From the NCBI GenBank assembly GCA_937966095.1, contig CALCKF010000019.1:1-9043 (forward strand): DNA of 9,043 nucleotides, given 5' to 3'. Below are positions 1-7,492 of the stretch, piece after piece; the stretch's first letter is position 1, and each line of letters begins with the position of its first letter. A program made the translations under genes and the position numbers. The stretch is from an uncultured Eubacterium sp. GTDB lineage: Bacteria; Bacillota; Clostridia; Peptostreptococcales; Anaerovoracaceae. The notes under the pieces are model-generated. The model was not told where the DNA came from. It did no database searches and was given only the letters and a program-made list of their open reading frames with translations.

Positions 1-650
1 AACATGACCACCTTCTGCAGCCCTTCAGAAAACTGGGATATAGGCATATATGCACCGCATATGAATCCGTACCCTGCACTTATTATTGCCCCTACAGCTG
101 AGATCTGTCCCTGAGTCGACAGGAAAAAATTTATTATCGACGACAGTGCTGTTCCGAACAGAGAAAGAACTATGACATCCGCCATCAGCAACATCACATC
201 CGTTCCGCTCATATACCATCCTGTTTTATAAAGATATATCAGACATATAACGGCAGCAAGAAGGCAGATGATCATGGCCGACAGCAATGATGCCAGATAG
301 TAGCTCATTGAAAGAGTGGAAGATCTCACAGGGGATATCCTGAGATCTTTTATTATACCCGTTGCCTTATCCTGCACCATCAGAAAATTAGAGCAGAATG
401 CCACCGTAACACACGATACGGAAAGTATAGATGATACCAGCTGTCCTCCTACCAGACTGTCGATCAGCTCATCACTGACATCTAAACCATAAGGGATGCT
501 CAACATGAAACTGTCCTTATACACATTCCCCAGAAACGTTGCGTAAAGCACCAGCAATATGAGAGGTGTCGCAAGAGATGTGAAAAACATCCCCTTGTCC
601 TTGAAAAAAAGCTTTATATTTCTTCTGGTCAATAAAAACAGTACACTCAT
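1..650 (-). CDS. ABC-2 type transporter permease (C-terminus off the window)
   Basis: This is the membrane subunit of an ABC exporter and forms the translocation path used by the ATPase encoded just upstream. Reading from an ATG at 650, 216 complete codons stay open to the left edge, so the C-terminus is missing. The N-terminus (MSVLFLLTRRNIKLFFKDKG) is a short amphipathic start followed by a hydrophobic segment at about residues 21-41. Further membrane segments lie near 66-90, 117-141, 151-177 and 183-203. The order of an extracytoplasmic loop after the first helix, then a cytoplasmic stretch reading VQDKATGIIKDLRISPV, then a late GFICGAYMPIS segment is typical of ABC-2 (DrrB/YadH-like) permeases. 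The start codon overlaps the ATPase stop codon as ATGA, which implies translational coupling. Substrate is unknown; drugs, lipids or peptides are all possible. The family call is firm and the transported compound is not. Confidence 0.9.
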   Translation of the reverse strand, partial: MSVLFLLTRRNIKLFFKDKGMFFTSLATPLILLVLYATFLGNVYKDSFMLSIPYGLDVSDELIDSLVGGQLVSSILSVSCVTVAFCSNFLMVQDKATGIIKDLRISPVRSSTLSMSYYLASLLSAMIICLLAAVICLIYLYKTGWYMSGTDVMLLMADVIVLSLFGTALSSIINFFLSTQGQISAVGAIISAGYGFICGAYMPISQFSEGLQKVVM

Positions 651-1561
651 TTTTTCTCTCCATCTGTCAGAATTTTACCTGTGACTTCCAGAAAGATATC
701 GTCCATCTTTCCCTTCGTTATCTCGTAATCGGAAAACATTCCCGGATGCCTTATGATCATCTTGGTTGCCTTAGCCGTATCTGGGACTCTTATACGATAT
801 GCATCGCGCATTTTCTCATAATTCATTCCAAGAGACTTCACATCGCTCTCACTTACACCGTATAATATCACGAAATCACCGGCATAAGCATTCTTCAGAT
901 CCAACGGAGTGCCTTCTGCAGCTATCTTTCCGCTATCTATTATTACGATATAGTCAGCCTCCGCAGCTTCTTCCATATAATGAGTAGTAAGAAACACGGT
1001 CAGTTTTTTATTTTTCCTAAGATCGTAAATAACATTCCACAAATTTTTTCTTGTATGAGGATCCAGCCCTGTAGTAGGTTCATCCAGGATCAGGATCCTG
1101 GGCATATGGATCAGAGCTCTTGCGATATCTATTCTTCTTTTCTGACCTCCTGAAAGCCTGCCGACAGGTCTCCTGAGCAGATCTTTGAAGCTTAGAAGCT
1201 CCATAAGCTCATCAAGCCTTTTTCTGAATTCAGCGCCATGTATTCCGTAAAGTGCAGCACGACTTTTAAGATTATCCTTCACAGTCAGAGCAGAATCCAG
1301 CACAGAATTCTGGAATACGACTCCGATTTCCCGTTTTATCATATCAGCATCGCTGTCAAGATCCCTGCCGTCGATAACGACCTTTCCGCCATCCTTGGAC
1401 AATTGACCGCACATTATGTTTATAGTGGTGGATTTTCCTGCTCCGTTTATTCCCAAAAATGCAAACAGCTCTCCTTCCTCTACACGGAAGCTCAGGTTCT
1501 GTACGGCATTCACCTTCCCGAATTTTTTGCTGAGATTGTTGATTTCGATAATGTTTCTCAT
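647..1561 (-). CDS. ABC transporter ATP-binding protein (DrrA/CcmA-like exporter ATPase)
   Basis: This 304-residue ATPase should power the ABC-2 permease that follows it with a 4-base overlap. From the chosen start, Walker A is GINGAGKST (37-45), the Q-loop Gln is about 84, the signature is LSGGQ (136-140), Walker B is ILILDEP with D160/E161, the D-loop is GLDP, and the switch His is about 194 in TTHYMEEA. About 100 residues follow the switch region and end in KGKMDDIFLEVTGK, the C-terminal extension seen in DrrA-type exporter ATPases. All catalytic motifs are intact; the only small departure is Ile in place of the usual Pro at Walker A position 2. Two ATGs are possible, at 1573 and 1561. The second has GAGG six bases upstream, while the first has only a weak purine run, so 1561 is preferred. 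A perfect TATAAT lies about 50 bases upstream. Confidence 0.92.
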   Translation of the reverse strand: MRNIIEINNLSKKFGKVNAVQNLSFRVEEGELFAFLGINGAGKSTTINIMCGQLSKDGGKVVIDGRDLDSDADMIKREIGVVFQNSVLDSALTVKDNLKSRAALYGIHGAEFRKRLDELMELLSFKDLLRRPVGRLSGGQKRRIDIARALIHMPRILILDEPTTGLDPHTRKNLWNVIYDLRKNKKLTVFLTTHYMEEAAEADYIVIIDSGKIAAEGTPLDLKNAYAGDFVILYGVSESDVKSLGMNYEKMRDAYRIRVPDTAKATKMIIRHPGMFSDYEITKGKMDDIFLEVTGKILTDGEKK

Positions 1562-1567
1562 ATTGTA

Positions 1568-1571
1568 CCTC
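1568..1571 (-). promoter_or_regulatory. Ribosome binding site deciding the ATPase start
   Basis: GAGG on the minus strand sits 6 bases before the ATG at 1561. It lies within the first codons that would be used if the ATG at 1573 were the start, so the two candidate starts differ by four residues. Spacing favours the inner ATG. Confidence 0.55.
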
Positions 1572-1612
1572 ATTATGTTCCGCTAAGAGTCCGGCGTCAC
1601 CTTTTCCAGCCA

Positions 1613-1640
1613 ATTATATAACATAATCGAATCATTTGAA
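1613..1640 (-). promoter_or_regulatory. Probable promoter of the ABC exporter operon
   Basis: On the minus strand there is a perfect -10 hexamer TATAAT (1613-1618). A partial -35 TTCAAA (1635-1640, 4 of 6 matches to TTGACA) precedes it with a 16-base spacer. Transcription would start near 1606 and leave a leader of about 45 bases. The assignment is by eye from sigma-A consensus. Confidence 0.55.
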
Positions 1641-1672
1641 AGGATTATCTTTTAACTACTATATCGGCAATA

Positions 1673-1701
1673 TTGACAAGCCGGCAATGCGATGTTATTG
1701 T
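1673..1701 (+). promoter_or_regulatory. Probable promoter of the HAD phosphatase gene
   Basis: A perfect -35 TTGACA (1673-1678) is followed after 17 bases by TATTGT (1696-1701, 4 of 6 matches to TATAAT). A TG two bases before the -10 (1693-1694) gives an extended -10. Predicted transcription starts near 1708, leaving a leader of about 33 bases before the ATG at 1741. Two CGGCAAT copies (1665-1671 and 1682-1688) bracket the -35 box. Confidence 0.65.
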
Positions 1702-1740
1702 AAAAGTGTTTATAGTAGTATATACAGGGAGGCGACAATT

Positions 1741-2379
1741 ATGAAAATAAGCGGAGCTATTTTTGATATGGACGGAACTCTTTTGAACTCTACTGAAATG
1801 TGGCAGGGTGCAGCGGGAAGATATATAACATCACTCAGGAAAACTCCAGAGCCCGATCTTGGCGATAAGACAAAGGCTATGACACTTCCCGAGCTTTGCA
1901 GCTATCTGAAGACAGAATACCGCATCTCTACGACAGAAGAAAAAATCGCCAAAGGATTCAATGCGATTCTTCGTGAAGATTATCTGGCAAGTGTGGACAT
2001 AAAGGAATATGTTCCTGTAATCCTTGAAAGATTCAAGCAGAAAGGCATCGCCATGTGTGTAACGACTTCAACAGACAAGGACATAGCCGAAGAGATCCTG
2101 GCACGTCTGGGCATACGCGATTATTTTTCCCATATCACCACATGTGAAGAATCCGGAAGCAGCAAGGAAGGCCCGGAAGTATTCATAAACGCCCATCGTA
2201 AACTAGGTACGCTGAAGGATGAAACTGTCGTTATCGAAGACGGCGTACTGGCTATAAGAGGTGCAAAAGAGGCCGGTTTCTATGTGATAGCAGTCGCTGA
2301 TGAAAGCGAAAGCAGCAATGTTACAGAAATAAAAAAGCTTGCCGACAGATACATAGAAAGCTTTGAAGAAATGATATAG
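1741..2379 (+). CDS. HAD-superfamily hydrolase, beta-phosphoglucomutase/phosphatase-like
   Basis: This is a 212-residue haloacid dehalogenase-fold protein, probably a cytoplasmic phosphatase for a small phosphorylated metabolite. Motif I is FDMDGTLL with nucleophile D9 and acid/base D11. A helical cap spans about residues 15-90. Motif II is the Ser/Thr-rich VTTST around 107-111. Motif III Lys is K142 in SSKEGPEVF, and motif IV is VVIEDG with E166/D167, followed by AIRGAKEAG as in the subfamily carrying cap type C1. A Thr after DMDG favours phosphatase over beta-phosphoglucomutase, though by eye this is only indicative. The reading frame is open upstream to 1636, but ATG 1741 is preferred. AGGGAGG lies 8 bases before it and the DxD motif then begins at residue 9, the normal place. 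It is a single-gene unit, divergent from the ABC exporter and convergent with the racemase. Substrate is unknown. Confidence 0.9.
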   Translation: MKISGAIFDMDGTLLNSTEMWQGAAGRYITSLRKTPEPDLGDKTKAMTLPELCSYLKTEYRISTTEEKIAKGFNAILREDYLASVDIKEYVPVILERFKQKGIAMCVTTSTDKDIAEEILARLGIRDYFSHITTCEESGSSKEGPEVFINAHRKLGTLKDETVVIEDGVLAIRGAKEAGFYVIAVADESESSNVTEIKKLADRYIESFEEMI

Positions 2380-2384
2380 CGTAA

Positions 2385-2416
2385 TGATAAAGCCGCCGTT
2401 TCCGGCGGCTTTATCA
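2385..2416. terminator. Bidirectional intrinsic terminator between convergent genes
   Basis: TGATAAAGCCGCCG (2385-2398) and its exact reverse complement (2403-2416) form a perfect 14-bp stem around a TTTC loop. The GC-rich core GCCGCCG/CGGCGGC is flanked by AAA on the 5' side and TTT on the 3' side in both directions, so it can stop plus-strand transcription of the HAD gene and minus-strand transcription of the five-gene operon. The racemase stop codon (2414-2416) is the outermost part of one arm. Confidence 0.88.
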
Positions 2417-3508
2417 TATGTATTCTTTCTTTACGTTATCTGAACTTGTCACATATACCAGTGTGGAATACCTGAGATCGAATTCTATTATATCCCCGAC
2501 ATTTATATCTCTGGATGCGTCCTCTACGTCCAATATCGTATGATCACTGGATGCCCCTATCACTTTTATTCCCGATTCCCTGACATCCAGCTCTTCAGGG
2601 AATGCATAGTCGACTTTACCCAGTGCTATCAGAGCACGTTTACGTATCCCGATATCCTCATATACAGGTCTGTTGCCAAAAGCATCAAACATGATCTCTC
2701 CGACGGGATAGCTGGGTTTTCGCTTGACTTCGATCACCTCTGCCTGCAGAGTAAATACGTCACGATGCATAAAGCTCATATCATATCCCCACAGATCCTG
2801 AAGATCTCTTGCAAGAAGTATCCCTTCTCCTATCCTGAGCAGGTTTATCCTTGGATGAAGATTGCCTTCCATTATCCTCGGGAATGTACTGGTTGCTCCT
2901 CCCGATATGAACTCCAGACTCCTTCCTATTCTTTTTTCGACAGCCTCTGCGCGCTCCACAAGCTCCAGCATTTTTTCTTCAGTAGCAGCTATCGCTCCGT
3001 AACAGCCCAGATTTGTACCTATCCCGGCAAGCTCCAGATTTTCCATATCATATTCCACCATCACAGCCGCTTCAATCAGCTGATTGATATCCCAGAAACC
3101 TTCACGCAGGTCTCCCAGATCTGTCATTAAAATGACCTGATGCTTTTTTTTATGGATCCCGGCCTGTCTGTCAAGCTCTCTAAGTACGCTTATCTCACTA
3201 TTAAGGCTTATATCAGCCAGCCTTACCACCTCTGCCGCCTCGCTTATCATAGGTATCCTGATCAGCATGAGCGGAGTGATTATGCCGCAATTTTTGAGTT
3301 CTTCAAGCTGTTCTGTCCTGGACGATGCAATAAAGCTGCATCCTGCCTCCTGGAACTGCATGGCACACTCAAAAATACCGGTACATCCCTTTACTACACC
3401 TGCCAGCTGTACGCCAGCGTCGCTGCATTTATTCTTTACGTTATCTATATTATATCTGAGCTTATCCAGATCTATGACAAGCCTGGGATATCCGACCGCA
3501 TTATCCAT
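2414..3508 (-). CDS. Alanine/ornithine racemase-family PLP-dependent enzyme
   Basis: This 364-residue protein belongs to the fold-type III PLP barrel enzymes and most resembles the alanine/ornithine racemase group (ornithine racemase, YhfX-like) rather than classical Alr. The N-terminus YPRLVIDLDKLRYN is the usual opening of these barrels. K40 in LAGVVKG is the expected lysine forming the PLP Schiff base. Group-type blocks follow: DLGDLREG (130-137), GTNLGCYG (164-171), SGGATST (202-208), RIGEG (225-229) for phosphate contact, and a late SSDHTILDVED (320-330). The expected reaction is interconversion of L and D forms of an amino acid; which one is not readable here. ATG 3508 is chosen because GGAGG lies 7 bases before it. 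A TTG at 3514 is too close to that site. The gene follows the second acyl-CoA synthetase after 2 bases and is last in the operon. No ornithine aminomutase genes lie in the window. Confidence 0.85.
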   Translation of the reverse strand: MDNAVGYPRLVIDLDKLRYNIDNVKNKCSDAGVQLAGVVKGCTGIFECAMQFQEAGCSFIASSRTEQLEELKNCGIITPLMLIRIPMISEAAEVVRLADISLNSEISVLRELDRQAGIHKKKHQVILMTDLGDLREGFWDINQLIEAAVMVEYDMENLELAGIGTNLGCYGAIAATEEKMLELVERAEAVEKRIGRSLEFISGGATSTFPRIMEGNLHPRINLLRIGEGILLARDLQDLWGYDMSFMHRDVFTLQAEVIEVKRKPSYPVGEIMFDAFGNRPVYEDIGIRKRALIALGKVDYAFPEELDVRESGIKVIGASSDHTILDVEDASRDINVGDIIEFDLRYSTLVYVTSSDNVKKEYI

Positions 3509-3510
3509 GC

Positions 3511-5322
3511 TCAATCCTCCCTTTTATTGTCTTCTTCAAATCTTACTATTTTTTTTGACGTGGTCTTGACGAAATCTGTTTTCCTTATAATTACTTTCTT
3601 TATCTTTCTGTAAAAAGGGGCTTCATCATTTACCCTGTCAATTTCCTTCCAGACCAGCGCCCTTACATCATCATCAGAATATCCGATGCCCAGAGCATCT
3701 TCTACATTATCACTGTCAAGCTTTATCGATGCGACTATTATTATATCTTCCGAGTCAGCACTGGTCTGCCCGAAAACAAAAGCTTCCTGGATAAACGGTA
3801 TATTCGTCAATATATATTCCAGCTCCTCAGGATATACGTTTTTTCCGTTCTTCGTTATTATTACATTCTTTTTACGTCCTGTTATAAAAGCATACCCGTC
3901 TTCATCCATATATCCCAGATCCCCTGTATGGAACCAGCCATCTTTATCTATTGCCTTTGCAGTTTCATCCGGCATCATATAATATCCCATCATTATATTA
4001 TCGCCCTTTAGGCATATTTCCCCGATCCCTTCTTCATTCATATCTATTATCTTCATTTCAAAACCTGGCAGCGCTTTTCCTATAGAAGCCGACTTCGGCG
4101 CGCTATCCGGGTTAAGCGCCCCCATAGGAGCACATTCCGTAAGACCGTACCCCTGTACGGCTGAAATCCCGAAATCTCTCAATCCGTCAAGAACATCCGG
4201 ATTTATTGCGGCACCGCCGCATATCATCATGCGCATCCGTCCTCCGAAAACATCTGTTATCTTTTTGAATGCCAGCTTACCTATATCCAAACCTGTCCTT
4301 TTTGTTAACCGGTTTGCCGCTATCAGTCTCTTCAGCAGTTTTTCTTTTCCCTGTTTTCTTATATTCTTCCATATTGTCCTGTAAAGATTCTCAAAAATAA
4401 TCGGTACTCCAAGGAACATCGTCGGCTTTACTTCGCTGAGATTCTTTACGATATACTTGAGCCCTTGGCAATATGCTATTGAAGCGCCTTTATACAGCGG
4501 CATCAGAAATCCGCATGTGCATTCATATGTGTGATGGAGCGGCAGGACAGAGAAAAATATATCCCATGTATGCACTGCCAGCACTGTGGGCGCTGACATA
4601 AGATCAGCAGCGATATTTTTATGGGAAAGCATCACTCCTTTTGAAGCACCTGTTGTGCCTGACGTGAAAAGCAGTATGCCGAGCGCCTCATTATCGATCT
4701 CCGCATCCGTGAAGCGGCGATCTCCTTTCTCTACAAGATATTTTCCTCTTTCTTTAAGATCCTTCCAGGACAACACATCATCATCTGACTCCATACCGAA
4801 ACTTATAAGGGTGGCCAGCTTAGTATCCCCGGCTTCTCTTATCTTTCTGAATATATCTCGATATCTTTCTGAAAAAATAACACATTCAACATCAGCTTTC
4901 ACTATGATGTTCCTGAGTTCTTCTGTATTCAGCTCTTTATCAAGAGGCACCGCTACACCTGTGCCGCATATGACTGACAGATATGAAACAGACCACTGGT
5001 ATGAGTTTTCTCCTATAACAGCTATCCTTTTTCCTTTCATCCCCCTGTCGATAAGAGATGTGCCCAGGCCATTCACATCTTCCATCATTTCCCTGTAAGT
5101 GATCACTCTATATATGTCATCACCCTCGAATTTCTGTCTGAAAGCAGCATTATCGGCATAAAGCTGCGCGCTGCTCTCTATCATATCCTTTATATCCGTT
5201 ATAGGCCTGCTGTCCTTGTATCTTACGGCCGGATCATTTATTGCGTTTAGACGTTCAACAAAATCTTCCGCCCATATGATTTCCCTTGCCTTATTATCAC
5301 TAATCTGTTTTTTCCCCGACAT
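3511..5322 (-). CDS. AMP-forming long-chain acyl-CoA synthetase-like ligase (second copy)
   Basis: This 603-residue adenylate-forming enzyme should activate a carboxylic acid with ATP and then transfer the acyl group to CoA. Motifs in order are the phosphate loop TSGTTGASKG (220-229), LPLHHTYE (260-267), GGAAINP (369-375), GYGLTE (391-396), HTGD (465-468), the hinge block GRKKNVIITKNGKNVYPEE (482-500), and the C-terminal catalytic lysine about K591 in TTSKKIVR. All core motifs are intact and length fits bacterial FadD-like proteins (about 550-640). No signal peptide or clear membrane segment is visible. ATG 5322 has GGAG a few bases upstream and starts 8 bases after the previous stop. The protein is a clear paralogue of the preceding gene product, sharing motif wording such as ASKGVMLSHKNI and FPEELE/YPEELE. 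Substrate could be a medium- or long-chain fatty acid or an aromatic acid. Confidence 0.92.
   Translation of the reverse strand: MSGKKQISDNKAREIIWAEDFVERLNAINDPAVRYKDSRPITDIKDMIESSAQLYADNAAFRQKFEGDDIYRVITYREMMEDVNGLGTSLIDRGMKGKRIAVIGENSYQWSVSYLSVICGTGVAVPLDKELNTEELRNIIVKADVECVIFSERYRDIFRKIREAGDTKLATLISFGMESDDDVLSWKDLKERGKYLVEKGDRRFTDAEIDNEALGILLFTSGTTGASKGVMLSHKNIAADLMSAPTVLAVHTWDIFFSVLPLHHTYECTCGFLMPLYKGASIAYCQGLKYIVKNLSEVKPTMFLGVPIIFENLYRTIWKNIRKQGKEKLLKRLIAANRLTKRTGLDIGKLAFKKITDVFGGRMRMMICGGAAINPDVLDGLRDFGISAVQGYGLTECAPMGALNPDSAPKSASIGKALPGFEMKIIDMNEEGIGEICLKGDNIMMGYYMMPDETAKAIDKDGWFHTGDLGYMDEDGYAFITGRKKNVIITKNGKNVYPEELEYILTNIPFIQEAFVFGQTSADSEDIIIVASIKLDSDNVEDALGIGYSDDDVRALVWKEIDRVNDEAPFYRKIKKVIIRKTDFVKTTSKKIVRFEEDNKRED
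3516..3520 (-). promoter_or_regulatory. Ribosome binding site for the racemase
   Basis: GGAGG on the minus strand lies in the last codons of the preceding synthetase gene, 7 bases before ATG 3508. It excludes the TTG at 3514 and indicates coupled translation. Confidence 0.8.
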
Positions 5323-5330
5323 ATTATCTC

Positions 5331-7064
5331 CTATTCCTCATCCCGGACAGCCCCTCCTGTCCTTTTTATCTTGCGTGTAGAGGTCTTTTCAAACTCTTCT
5401 TCACGCAGCTTTATCCTTTTTATCCTTTTATATGAAGGTATCATGTCATTGATCTCTTCCACCGAACTCCTGACAGCCTCAAGCAGCTTTTTCTCATCTA
5501 CATTTCCGAGAGATTCACTGATACTTGTATGATCCGGGAATATCTCCGCCTTTACCACAATATCATCGTTCTTCTTATCAAGGACTCCATATACTACAGC
5601 CTCCTGTATGAAAGGCTTTTCCATGAGAAGATGCTCCAGCTCCTCCGGAAAAATATTTTTTCCGTTTTTTGCGATTATTACGTTTTTCTTTCTCCCGCAT
5701 ATATAGAGAAACCCTTCTTCATCAAATCTTCCGTAATCTCCTGTATACAGCCATCCGTCCCTTATCGTTTCAGCGGTGGCTTCAGGATCATCATAATATC
5801 CGATCATGACAGATGGTCCGCGGCATATTATCTCGCCGATACCGTCATGATCAGGCTTCGATATTTTCACCTCTGTTCCAGGCATAGGCTTTCCTACTGA
5901 ATCCGCTTTACTGTAACAATCTCTGTTCACCGCTATTATAGGTGAGTTTTCGGTCATACCATATCCCTGTATCATCGGTATCCCCAGAGCTTCATAATCT
6001 CTTATCACCTGGGGATTTATGGCTGCTCCTCCAGATATGAAAAGATCTATCCTGTTTCCCAGACTGGTGTGTATACGGGAAAAGATTTTTCTCATTACAT
6101 CCTGACGGTTGTAAAGTTTTGTCCTTCTCACAAATCTCATTACCGCACGCATTTTATCAGCAGATCCCGAAGCCTCTGCCTGCTTCCAGACTTTCTTGTG
6201 CATGCTTTCAAATACTATGGGTACCCCCACCATAACAGTGGCACCACTTTCCTTCAGATTCTGCTGTATATACCTCAATCCATCGCATATAGCGACGAAT
6301 ATTCCCTGATATACAGCGGTAAACACATGGCAAGTCAATTCATATGTGTGATGCATGGGGAGAACAGACAAGCCGCCGCCCGGATGTTTTATCCTTACAT
6401 ATTTTGACATATTGTAGACATTTGCTGAGATATTTTTATGAGAAAGCATCACTCCCTTTGAAGCGCCTGTGGTTCCGGAAGTGAAAAGAAGCGAACACAT
6501 CGCATCTCTGTCGATGACTGCATCCACAAAATCTCTGCTGCCGCTTTCAAGCAGTCTTCTCCCTGATACGATAAGGCCTTCCCAGCTGATCATATCTTCC
6601 TCATCATGGCCAGCGTCCATATTTATCCTGATAACAATATCGCCGGATCCTTTCAGGACATTGTCCACTTTTTCCTTCATCTTACCTGAAAAAACTATGG
6701 CCTCTGCTCCTGATCTTCTCATAAGGTTGCCTATTTCGATTTCCGTAAGATCCTTATCAAGAGGTACTATGACACCATTGCCATTTGTAACCGCCAGATA
6801 TGAAACCACCCATTTATAACTGTTCTCTCCTATGAGGGCCACTTTTTTACCCTTAAGGCCCAGATCGGCAAAAGCTGTACCCAGAGCATCTATATCATCC
6901 CTGAACTGTACGAATGATATCGGTCTGTATTTTGAATCAGGCGAATCCTTTACGAGAAATGCCGCAGCATCACCGTACATTTCGGCACTGGAACAGACCA
7001 GATCTCTAAGATCATTGATATATCGCATCCTGTACAATACATCTTTATATTTTCTGCTGTTCAA
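5331..7064 (-). CDS. AMP-forming long-chain acyl-CoA synthetase-like ligase (first copy)
   Basis: This is the upstream member of a tandem pair of adenylate-forming ligases, 577 residues from the TTG start chosen here. It shows TSGTTGASKG (195-204), LPMHHTYE (235-242), GGAAINP (about 345-351), GYGMTE (367-372), YTGD (440-443), GRKKNVIIAKNGKNIFPEELE (from 457) and a catalytic lysine near K565 in TSTRKIKR. The reaction is expected to be ATP-dependent acyl-CoA formation. An ATG at 7163 keeps the frame open, but its 33 extra residues lie entirely inside the preceding gene and look basic and unlike the family. TTG 7064 has a perfect AGGAGG at 8-base spacing and brings the N-terminus close to that of the paralogue. 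An ATG at 7028 lacks proper spacing. It starts 13 bases after the C_GCAxxG stop. The partner acid is unknown. Confidence 0.88.
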   Translation of the reverse strand: MNSRKYKDVLYRMRYINDLRDLVCSSAEMYGDAAAFLVKDSPDSKYRPISFVQFRDDIDALGTAFADLGLKGKKVALIGENSYKWVVSYLAVTNGNGVIVPLDKDLTEIEIGNLMRRSGAEAIVFSGKMKEKVDNVLKGSGDIVIRINMDAGHDEEDMISWEGLIVSGRRLLESGSRDFVDAVIDRDAMCSLLFTSGTTGASKGVMLSHKNISANVYNMSKYVRIKHPGGGLSVLPMHHTYELTCHVFTAVYQGIFVAICDGLRYIQQNLKESGATVMVGVPIVFESMHKKVWKQAEASGSADKMRAVMRFVRRTKLYNRQDVMRKIFSRIHTSLGNRIDLFISGGAAINPQVIRDYEALGIPMIQGYGMTENSPIIAVNRDCYSKADSVGKPMPGTEVKISKPDHDGIGEIICRGPSVMIGYYDDPEATAETIRDGWLYTGDYGRFDEEGFLYICGRKKNVIIAKNGKNIFPEELEHLLMEKPFIQEAVVYGVLDKKNDDIVVKAEIFPDHTSISESLGNVDEKKLLEAVRSSVEEINDMIPSYKRIKRIKLREEEFEKTSTRKIKRTGGAVRDEE

Positions 7065-7072
7065 GCAATACC

Positions 7073-7078
7073 CCTCCT
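7073..7078 (-). promoter_or_regulatory. Ribosome binding site supporting a TTG start
   Basis: AGGAGG on the minus strand lies 8 bases before TTG 7064 and overlaps the TAA stop of the preceding C_GCAxxG gene (7078-7080). It is the best site in the area and is the reason for preferring the TTG to ATGs at 7163 or 7028. Confidence 0.7.
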
Positions 7079-7485
7079 TATTTTTGCTCCAGATACTCTT
7101 CCAGTATTTCCGCCGCATCCTGGACACAGCCGTCACAGCTGCGGAGCACCTGTTTCGTTTCAACGCCTTTCAGTTCACTGCATATCACGGATTTGTTCTT
7201 TTCAATGAATTTATTGGTAAGCTCTTTCATCGCCTTATAGCTTGCCTTTTTCGTCTTGGGATCTTCCAAAGATCCATCAGACTCTGTCATACCAACTACT
7301 GCAGCCATTGCTGAAACTGCTCCGCATGTGCCCATTGTACCCATCCCAAATCCGAAAGCCTCCATTATTTCAAAAACTTCCTTCTCATCTTTTCCTGTTT
7401 TTTCACAAAATGCACATGCAACCGCCTGGGCGCAATTATATCCTTTTTTATGATTTTCTACCGCTTTTTCAGCTAAAATTCCCAT
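7078..7485 (-). CDS. C_GCAxxG_C_C family putative redox protein
   Basis: This small cysteine-rich protein (135 residues from ATG 7485) matches the C_GCAxxG_C_C family, which is regarded as putatively redox-active or metal-binding with conserved cysteines; its biochemical role is not established. Visible marks are AEKAVENHKKGYNCAQAV with C18, the glycine-rich FGFGMGTMGTCGAVSA block with C54, C102 in SVICSEL, and C117/C120 in a CDGC pair near the C-terminus. Two further cysteines are C24 and C27. The family CGAxxG element reads CGAVSA here, with Ala in place of the last Gly. No signal peptide or membrane segment is seen. Upstream ATGs at 7521 and 7509 lie inside the preceding flavoprotein gene and lack ribosome binding sites. 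ATG 7485 has AAAGGA 11 bases before it and starts 7 bases after that gene's stop, so translation is probably coupled. The neighbouring flavoprotein is a possible electron partner (inference). Confidence 0.87.
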   Translation of the reverse strand: MGILAEKAVENHKKGYNCAQAVACAFCEKTGKDEKEVFEIMEAFGFGMGTMGTCGAVSAMAAVVGMTESDGSLEDPKTKKASYKAMKELTNKFIEKNKSVICSELKGVETKQVLRSCDGCVQDAAEILEEYLEQK

Positions 7486-7492
7486 TTTACGA

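Noticed and set aside
25..219. Short minus-strand reading frame of 64 codons
   Set aside because: It lies in a different frame inside the clear ABC-2 permease sequence and has no family resemblance or ribosome binding site of note.
1636..1740. N-terminal extension of the HAD protein
   Set aside because: The region holds the promoter and leader. AGGGAGG and ATG 1741 place the DxD motif normally at residue 9.
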